Shown piece by piece: positions 58,816 to 64,000 of a stretch of 64,000 nucleotides of DNA (position 1 is its first letter; each line of letters begins with the position of its first letter). Made by a program: the position numbers and the translations under genes. The notes beneath the pieces are model-generated. The model saw nothing but the letters and a program-made list of their open reading frames with translations, was not told where the DNA came from and made no database searches. Location: assembly GCA_037975125.1 (NCBI GenBank), contig CM075851.1, positions 76,077,349 to 76,141,348 of the forward strand. The letters run 5' to 3'. The stretch comes from Latrodectus hesperus. Its lineage: Eukaryota > Arthropoda > Arachnida > Araneae > Theridiidae.

Positions 58816-60324
58816 TATAAAGAATATATTTTTCGAATGCTAGTCAAATCAAATTTAAGCTCATTAGCAGTGAGCTTTATTAAAAATTAAATTTAGGATA
58901 TAAGTGTATAAAATGTAGGATAAAAAGTGTTGGCATCTATCTTTAGCTGTTAACAATGGTAGATTAGCAACTTTCCCAGAAGCTTGTTAAACAGTGGCCG
59001 AATATTTCGATCTATTATGAAATGTATCAAAAATTTCACTTTAGGAATATATTCTTAAAAAATATTACTGCTTACAATATAGAGCACGTTAATTATAAAA
59101 CAATATTACGTAATGTTATCGGAATCATTATATGAACTCTCTACTGTATACTACTGAAATACAAATAATTTATCATTATTTTTACAGCATATCTGTAGGA
59201 AACTCATTGTAGTTGTAATTATAGAAATGTCACAAGAAATAACTGCTAACGGCTCCCACTTGGCGGCACAAGATACGATAGTGCGACATATCCAGATAGG
59301 ATCGGGATTAACGAATGCTATCAAAGGGTATTTTGGCGACTCCATGTCCATGGATGACATTCCGAAATTTTATCAACTCGAGACAGAGTTTCTCTGAGTA
59401 AGGAAATCAAATGTGGCGGCATATTTTATCTCTCAGTAAGCCGCATACGTTGTTGCTGTTCTAAATGCCTATCAAGATACTCACTCGTATTATTATCAGA
59501 ATTATTATTGGTTTAGATAAAGTTTAATGCTAGATAAAGTTATTCGAAATGCACAACTTTTTTGATCATGATTTAAAAATAAATTTAATTTATGACATTA
59601 TATTTGTTAGCTTGGAAGTTATTTTGCGTAAACTGGAATTTTTTTAAAGAGTATTTATATGGAATTCTTTACTTAAATTTAAAAAAAAAAAACGAACTCA
59701 TTAATGTACTGAAAAATTAACAGATTTTTCACTCACACGCACATCTTAGGTAAACTTAGATACCGGTTTCTAGAAAAGGCGCTAGTCAATACAACAAACA
59801 ATTTTTAAATTTCTTTTTACAACAATTTAGTCTTATTTTAGAAAAAAAAAATAGGGCTATAATGTATTGGAGTTAATGCTGGTTGAGATTCGTGATTGTA
59901 AATGAATTTTGAGACCATTAGGTGTTAATTTTTGTTATTTAAGGAAAATATTCTTTACTTTTAAAAGTAATGTTCGAGAATACAGCATGATTTCACTACT
60001 CACTTGAAGGACACGACAACGTTCGTGGTTGGCCAACCAATGACGAAGGATGTGGCTGGAAACTTGATGGATTCGCATACATCCCCAAGACACTGTGAGA
60101 GCCACATCTCACTCATTCGAATCTTTTCTTTCAATTTGTAAGTACCACCGGACCTCGGCTTTGCCACGAGCAGAAGATCGTTGAAGAGGAAGAGATGCCT
60201 GTCTTGCTTCTGCACACCCATGGTAAAGTGGACAGGACTCTCCATAATGAAAACACGATAGTTGTCGTCGCCCCACAGATGGTGCTTTTTCTGAAACGTT
60301 TCTGGTCTGCTGGGACTGCAAGGC
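43864..60324 (-). CDS. ARHGAP20: ARHGAP20-like Rho GTPase-activating protein (twelve exons, 5' end missing)
   Basis: The RhoGAP domain stimulates GTP hydrolysis by Rho GTPases; in vertebrates this type is regulated through its Ras-association domain by Rap1. Exons in gene order are 60004-60324, 53451-53492, 50715-50802, 49951-50028, 49791-49860, 49545-49697, 49245-49432, 48732-48893, 47030-47139, 46466-46643, 46069-46240 and 43864-45653. All have GT-AG borders and consistent phases, giving about 1,116 residues plus a missing N-terminus. Domains: PH (QDRHLFLFNDLLLVAK, then SFVIGWPTTNVVVSF and KDLWQQKLI), RA (ISYRRPDTGEEL to KDYKLWVKTGKDEAPYPLI and HEYPFSIKMNFI), RhoGAP (GPFTVGIFRKSANARACREL with the arginine finger; NKMSSMNLAVCIGPTLLNP), then a 600-residue Ser-rich disordered tail ending ESFV, a class I PDZ ligand. 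The first visible exon starts in phase 1, so at least one upstream exon exists. Confidence 0.9.
46069..46240 (-). CDS. ARHGAP20: RhoGAP exon (end of GAP domain)
   Basis: The acceptor is aaaaattgcag and the donor gtgagt. It encodes VAERVPKTVAFLIDHCAELF, then an acidic Ser-rich stretch, ending phase 1. Confidence 0.92.
46466..46643 (-). CDS. ARHGAP20: RhoGAP exon (GAP domain)
   Basis: The acceptor is atttatag and the donor gtaagg. It encodes LLAQLPPPNIRLLQYLLCML, then SSENKMSSMNLAVCIGPTLL. The Asn of MNLAVC is a conserved GTPase-contacting residue of the family. Confidence 0.93.
47030..47139 (-). CDS. ARHGAP20: RhoGAP exon (GAP domain)
   Basis: The acceptor is tctttttag and the donor gtacat. 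It encodes EFLRSLPDCLLQSDLYKNWL and ends in phase 2. FLRxLPxxLLxSDLY is the conserved GAP helix. Confidence 0.93.
47868..47899. repeat. (AAAT)n microsatellite
   Basis: AAATAAATAAATAAATAAAT followed by poly-A. It lies at the tail side of the truncated SINE copy at 47.9 kb. Confidence 0.85.
47902..47975 (-). repeat. Truncated, degenerate SINE head
   Basis: On the minus strand it matches the tRNA-like head of the 41.3-kb SINE in order. On the plus strand AAACTGTTGAATTGAAGCC and AAAGTGCTAATTATTC correspond to GAACTGTTGAACCGAAGGC and GAGCGCTAACGATTC. The B box is decayed. Confidence 0.65.
48426..48490. repeat. Perfect 29-bp hairpin in the RhoGAP intron
   Basis: CATGTTCACTCACACATGTT and on to GAGT (48426-48454) faces its exact reverse complement (48462-48490) across the 7-nt loop TAACTCT. 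A partial third copy of the arm follows (TTTGTGTGAGTTAATTC). Confidence 0.95.
48732..48893 (-). CDS. ARHGAP20: RhoGAP exon with the catalytic arginine finger
   Basis: The acceptor is aattttcag and the donor gtaata. It encodes MLVQLFLQGPFTVGIFRKSA, then NARACRELKEKLESDPEYDL, 54 codons in phase 0. The Arg of GIFRKSAN is the arginine finger, so GAP activity is expected to be retained. Confidence 0.94.
49245..49432 (-). CDS. ARHGAP20: RhoGAP exon (basic linker, start of GAP domain)
   Basis: The acceptor is ctcattattag and the donor gtaatt. It encodes KKRKKHRRPHPKINWPFRRP, then SLFGLSLWKLCPDNMIPKPV. LFG-SL...LPKPV is where RhoGAP domains of this type begin; the basic stretch could bind membrane or act as a nuclear signal. 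Confidence 0.92.
49545..49697 (-). CDS. ARHGAP20: RhoGAP exon (RA end and linker)
   Basis: The acceptor is ttttattctag and the donor gtaggt. It encodes HEYPFSIKMNFIRELLRRSD and then YFILRKNTLNNSTRV. Confidence 0.9.
49791..49860 (-). CDS. ARHGAP20: RhoGAP exon (RA domain)
   Basis: The acceptor is tattgtag and the donor gttagt. It encodes ENGIKDYKLWVKTGKDEAPY and PLI plus one base. DYxLWVK-G-EAPYPLIGHE is diagnostic for this RhoGAP group. Confidence 0.93.
49951..50028 (-). CDS. ARHGAP20: RhoGAP exon (RA domain)
   Basis: The acceptor is atttctag and the donor gtaagt. It encodes CKTLKVDNKLTVQETIKLIL and QQLHCS, 26 codons in phase 0. Confidence 0.92.
50715..50802 (-). CDS. ARHGAP20: RhoGAP exon (PH-RA linker and RA start)
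   Basis: The acceptor is taattttcag and the donor gtaagt. It encodes LIDESKEKEGKSQTSIQISY and RRPDTGEEL, the first strands of the Ras-association domain. Confidence 0.9.
50803..53450 (-). other. RhoGAP intron carrying the nested ORF
   Basis: Apart from the 112-residue ORF and its apparent 3' UTR I see only AT-rich sequence. A plus-strand 65-residue ORF at 51,980-52,177 is the shadow of the nested ORF. Confidence 0.6.
51880..52218 (-). CDS. Unrecognised 112-residue ORF nested in the RhoGAP intron
   Basis: Intronless ORF on the same strand as the host gene, between RhoGAP exons at 53,451 and 50,802. ATG at 52216-52218 has a fair context (AAACATGG). The protein is hydrophilic: acidic and Ser/Asn/Thr-rich N-terminus, a basic RSKRPQKRHFPNKN segment at about 66-79, then TIFASGKINLSDYNRN and SDFKKKKSLWSDVN. 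GC content is above the surrounding intron. It looks like a small nuclear, disordered protein; I do not recognise the family. AATAAA lies 115 bp after the stop (51765-51760). A possible acceptor (attatccag) 19 bp before the ATG hints at a 5' UTR intron. It could also be a retrocopy. Confidence 0.6.
   Translation of the reverse strand: MDDPIETQGGYVETQDSVSNNSMMKIEGDSTANKSSSGENVDNKTLSNFEIEHAAGIGTQEGDRSKRPQKRHFPNKNASTIFASGKINLSDYNRNSSDFKKKKSLWSDVNIN
53451..53492 (-). CDS. ARHGAP20: RhoGAP 42-bp exon (end of PH domain)
   Basis: The acceptor is ttttattacag and the donor gtaagt. It encodes SLKTKDLWQQKLI in phase 2-2, the C-terminal PH helix with its invariant Trp. Found because the flanking exons otherwise join without that helix; it sits alone 6.5 kb from the previous exon. 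Confidence 0.87.
55316..55402. repeat. (TA)n microsatellite
   Basis: An uninterrupted TA run of about 85 bp. Confidence 0.97.
56830..57130. promoter_or_regulatory. GC-rich island in RhoGAP intron, possible internal promoter
   Basis: About 300 bp with far more G and C than anything nearby (for example GAGGGGAGCGAGCG near 56890 and GGTGGAGGGGTGGGG near 56943). A 95-residue plus-strand ORF across it is Gly/Trp/Pro-rich and unrecognised. An alternative RhoGAP promoter or first exon is one reading; an inserted fragment is another. Confidence 0.35.
57313..57363. repeat. 25-bp near-perfect palindrome
   Basis: TATCAGTTCAATACATCTTA and on to CTGCC (57313-57337) faces its reverse complement (57339-57363) with one mismatch and a single central base. 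In minus-strand RNA the mismatch becomes a G-U pair. Confidence 0.93.
58070..58153. repeat. (TA)n microsatellite
   Basis: An uninterrupted TA run of about 84 bp. Confidence 0.97.
58737..58810. repeat. (TA)n microsatellite
   Basis: An uninterrupted TA run of about 74 bp, only about 580 bp from the preceding array. Confidence 0.97.
59187..59399. other. Exon-like segment of unknown strand and identity
   Basis: A GC- and CpG-enriched patch. On the plus strand it is bounded by tttttacag and gtaagg, with one open frame containing MSQEITANGSHLAAQDTIVR and ending TGA right at the donor. On the minus strand it follows ccttactcag, with an ATG frame starting MSSMDMESPKYPLIAF (59360 downward). Neither product is recognised. 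It could be an untranslated exon, an alternative first exon of the RhoGAP, or a repeat fragment. Confidence 0.3.
60004..60324 (-). CDS. ARHGAP20: RhoGAP exon 1 in window (PH domain)
   Basis: The acceptor is ttcttttacag and the donor gtgagt. Apart from one base of a split codon it encodes YRVFIMESPVHFTMGVQKQD, then RHLFLFNDLLLVAKP and WPTTNVVVSF. R-HLFLFNDLL-V-AK is the PH signature of the ARHGAP20 group. Confidence 0.92.
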
Positions 60325-60789
60325 CTGTAAAAGAAGAAATTAAATCATTTATTGAAACAAATTCAAGTCAGGATTTTATTATTCGTTCAACAATCCAGTA
60401 TTGTTAATGTACATTCAAATTATATTAAGATAACACCACACAATGAAATTCCTCTTTCTCTCTTATTATTTATAATCAGATATTCCATTAAAGGAGAATT
60501 TATTTTGGTAACCCCATAAAATTTTATTCATAAGGGATTCAGTGTACATGAAACATTTATCTTAGGATATTAATATTATTAATGTCCCAAAATGATAATT
60601 AAAATATTTTGAATGTAATAATAAATCTTAATTATATGTCTTAGTTGAAAGTCTTAAAGATAATCTACCGTGAACTATCTCTGAAGTAACTTAATTTGTT
60701 TATACGAATGTTTGCTTATTACATCTTATTTGCTAATTGAAAAGGGAATTGAAGTTTAAATTAGATTCAGAACTTGTACAACTTTCATC

Positions 60790-60872
60790 TCCGAGATGGG
60801 AATCGAAACGACTAACTCTTGAATGAAAGACCAGAATGCAAATCAATCAGCTTTCAGCTTGGGAGCAGAATC
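60790..60872 (-). repeat. Possible tRNA-derived SINE fragment (different family)
   Basis: On the minus strand AGCTGAAAGCTGATTG resembles an A-box region, and GTTTCGATTCCC a B box about 50 nt later, with a TCTGGTCTTTCATTC anticodon-arm-like middle. The body differs from the 41.3-kb SINE. Confidence 0.4.
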
Positions 60873-63800
60873 GAAGGAATATTTGCATGAAAGAAGTGTC
60901 TTCGCTGAAGCATTTAATGTAAGATGAACAGAGCATATTTGAATGACTAAATAATTAAATGTTTTACGATAATGCCAAATATTGCTCTTATTTCTTTGTA
61001 ACCAAATTATGAGCTTTTTGAATCATAACCAAATCATGAAATCTGCGCAAAAAGGAACAATATGTTTTAACTGTATTTTAGTTAGATATGTTAAGAATTA
61101 GTTTAGTTAATTTTCCCTCTATGAAGTTTCCAATTTTTTTACTACAGTATAAAATTATGTCTTGGAAAGACATCATCGAATATTTACCATGAATTTAATT
61201 AAATTTCGCTTATGAACGGTTTAAAATGCTGCAATTACATTTTGACTATCTATAATGAATTTATAAAAGCTTAAACATATTTTACATATATACACTGAAT
61301 TATTCAAACAAAGATTTTCTAATCACAACTGAACTTATAGGAGACTTAATTGCTTTAGAATTCAAAGACGCTTTAAAATGTATAATCGTGAGGAAGATTA
61401 GCAAATTAAACTGGTTTTAATTTATGTTTATGTTCTAGTTCATTTTAGGTTCATAAAATATTGGATCGATAAAAAAATATTCCGGTTTTTTTCCATACAC
61501 TTTAAATCAATATTATATTTTAACTTATAAAATTTTTCAGTATGGATGAACAATTTGCAACTAATAGTAAAACATAGTTTTAATTAATCACTTAGCACAT
61601 ACTTTCAATATAATTTTATTTCAGATAACATTCTTAAATATATGTTCCAAAAAGCTATTTAATTTATAAATAACAAAAAATCGAATTATTTATCATAATA
61701 TGACCTCACTCTCCGTAAAATCAAAACTTTCCCACTTTCTCAGGAGAATTTCCAGTAGAATGCTAAATGGTTGTCAGTCGAAAGAAGACACGAAGATGTT
61801 AAGAACAGATACGGCACCTAACGCAACAAAAAAAAGGCTACATATGGCGCGTGTCTAAATAGAGTGATTAATCTTTGCTTTCATCTCAGGTAGACGTAAA
61901 CAAGGAGGCTCTCAGTTTTTCGCAGAACCATACCAAATTGTTGATAAACGGTACTACTAGGTTAGGAAAGGTGGGGAGACATTTATTTATCGAATAAGGA
62001 GGTTGGTTGTTTATCTTAACAAAGTGAAGATTGGAAATCATTTTGTAAGTTTTATAAAACAAGATGCTAACACTATAGTTATTTCGTAAAATTAAAGAAC
62101 AAAATGTAACAAGATACAAGACCAATTTTTCATAAATGCTGCATATATATATGATAAAAATGTTACAAACAATGAATAATTGACAATTCAATGACTGTAA
62201 AAAGATTCTAAATCAACGTAACGACAGCGCAGAAAGGTTGATCAATTTATATTTGCTATCTGATCGTATGGATTTCATTATTTCCGATTCCTTATTTATT
62301 TTTTTTTCTGATTGCATGTATTAAAGGCTTAGAATTATAACCGCACAATTGACAATTCGAAACTGTAAGGGATAAGTTTTGTATGTTAAATGTGATTAGT
62401 TCTGAAGCAAGGTCTTTGAAGTCAGTATCTGAGTTAGAAGTCAATATCTTTTTTTGAGTTCTTTTGTTTTAAGAATGAGTTAACTGATCCCTATAATAAA
62501 AAAAATTTTTTGGAGAATAATAATAATACAAATTAACTCTGATTTATGATACATATTTTTGAAATTTGTGCATCCAATTTATTTGTCAAGAATATCAATT
62601 AATATCGTTTACTTAAATGATTTCAAATTTCAACAAACCTCGAAAATATTTCTTGAATTTATCTTGTCAAATTAAATTTTCTCTGTAGATATTCTCTCGT
62701 GTCAAAATCGATTTCTGACTTTGTATAATTGACATTTGAGTATTATTTTCAGAATACGACTTTTACGTGAATTCACATTTTTATCTCAACTCTATCTCAC
62801 CCGAATTAATCACTTCAGACGAATTTAGACATTTGATCTAATTAAAAAGAACACATTTTTCTTAGCAAACATGTAGTAATCTAAGAAATTGTATTGCAAA
62901 ATAGAAGAATATGATTCTGCCTGAATTCGAGAAATCTAAAGGATTGAAATGGTTCTTTAAAAGTCAACAGCGTTTTAAAATACATACAAATTTTCACACT
63001 TGGAAAAAATATTAAATTACACTTTTCATTAGGGATTCAACCCCAGATCAATTATAAGAGAATGGAATGAGTGGATTGTGCACAACAGTAAGTGAAATAA
63101 ATTAGTTTTCATGTTGGGAAAAAAAAAACCTTTAAAACAAAATTTATAATAAATGTTTACAAAAGTTTACTGATATTGATTACAACTGGAATTTGAAATA
63201 AAATCGCACTTGTAAGAAAATAGGGTTAACTAATGTTAAAATGAAATATTGAAATGAAAATTAAAAATGAAAATAAAAGAGAAAAATATGCGTAAATTTA
63301 AATTACCAAAAATATATTTAAGGTAGTTGATATAATAAGGAAATAAATATAATTCGAGTATTTAACCCCTTTGACGGCATTTATATAAGATCTAATTCCC
63401 AATATACAACACTGAATAAGGATTTCTAATTGTCAAATGAAAATAAAGGTCATTATTACAATTTTCGACATTTAATTTTCAGGAACACTCATAATAATCA
63501 ATTAAAAAAAAAAAACGACTTTCCGTAAAAGCTTAGAATAGTGAAATAAAATAATCGAAATACCTATTTTTAAATGTTGTAATTTAGATGACAAATCTCA
63601 AATTATTGTATGGATGTGCAGATTATATTCATATTAACCCCAATCAAGATTGATATAATATCTCATGTACAGCATTAAATGCTCCGGCACAAGAATCAAT
63701 TTTACTATTCAAATAGGATAAAAATGAGTTTATCAATTTCAATGCCGTAAAAATTGAAGCTTTCACTGAAGTAAAATATCAATCGTATAATTATTTCTTT

Positions 63801-63894
63801 AAATGTGACATGTTAATTTGTAAGTTCGGAATAAGAATTCTAGGAAGTGGTTCCGTAAAACTCAGTTTTGCTGAATGAAACCGACTCTAGATCA

Positions 63895-64000
63895 GGGAAA
63901 AGCACTTTTTTTTTTATCCTGGTGCCATGAAGGTGGCGGCCCGAAGCTCACGATTATCCCTCCTCCAAATGAATGGGCGCTGTAAGTGTTCACCTGCCTA
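63895..64000. repeat. GC-rich patch at window edge, likely part of a repeat
   Basis: After a poly-T run the last 80 bases (GGTGGCGGCCCGAAGCTC near 63,932) differ sharply in composition from the flanking AT-rich DNA. The feature is cut by the window edge and cannot be classified. Confidence 0.3.

Larger units (their letters stand above)
53493..60003 (-). other. Large RhoGAP intron (6.5 kb) between the two PH exons
   Basis: Mostly AT-rich. It holds three (TA)n arrays, a GC-rich island (56,830-57,130), a near-perfect hairpin (57,313-57,363) and an exon-like segment (59,187-59,399). Confidence 0.65.
60325..64000. other. Upstream RhoGAP intron or intergenic DNA
   Basis: At least one more RhoGAP exon must lie upstream of 60324, but none is recognisable here. 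ORFs such as 61,886-62,191 have no family resemblance. A tRNA-SINE-like fragment lies at 60.8 kb and a GC-rich patch begins at 63.9 kb. Confidence 0.5.

Overview
This window is AT-rich eukaryotic nuclear DNA with spliced genes, long introns, long (TA)n arrays, tRNA-derived SINEs and cut-and-paste transposon remnants. The gene set (PGGT1B, LIPT1, an ARHGAP20-type RhoGAP and an intronless MATH-BTB 'TDPOZ' gene) and the repeat style point to an arthropod, most likely a spider. That is an inference from gene family and composition, because no marker gene is present.

Layout. (1) About 1-14.1 kb, plus strand: the last five coding exons of the geranylgeranyltransferase I beta subunit (PGGT1B); its N-terminal exons lie off the left edge. 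(2) 14.1-20.1 kb: AT-rich intergenic DNA. (3) 20.1-27.0 kb, minus strand: a complete four-exon mitochondrial lipoyltransferase (LIPT1). Its first intron has a perfect U12-type donor, a U12-like branch site and an apparently non-canonical AT 3' terminus. (4) 27.0-33.8 kb: intergenic DNA with several inverted-repeat elements. (5) 33.8-36.5 kb, plus strand: an intronless MATH-BTB gene broken twice, by an in-frame TAG and by a 1,215-bp transposon with 26-bp terminal inverted repeats and an exact 8-bp target duplication. (6) 36.5-43.8 kb: intergenic DNA with a decayed Tc1-like piece, GC-rich transposon debris and a well-preserved SINE. (7) 43.9-60.3 kb, minus strand: twelve exons of an ARHGAP20-like RhoGAP (PH, Ras-association and RhoGAP domains, then a long Ser-rich tail). 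Its 5' exons lie beyond what I could identify. A 112-residue intronless ORF is nested in one of its introns. (8) 60.3-64 kb: upstream intron or intergenic DNA with repeat fragments.

The genes are unrelated housekeeping or signalling genes and do not form a pathway. PGGT1B prenylates CaaX proteins including Rho and Rap GTPases, and the RhoGAP down-regulates Rho GTPases, but their proximity is probably accidental. I see no convincing new multigene system. The most interesting items are the LIPT1 U12-type intron, the exactly delimited transposon in the MATH-BTB gene with a related smaller element 7 kb away, and several long perfect or near-perfect hairpins in introns. Exon boundaries were placed by eye from splice sites, reading phase and remembered family similarity, with no alignment run.
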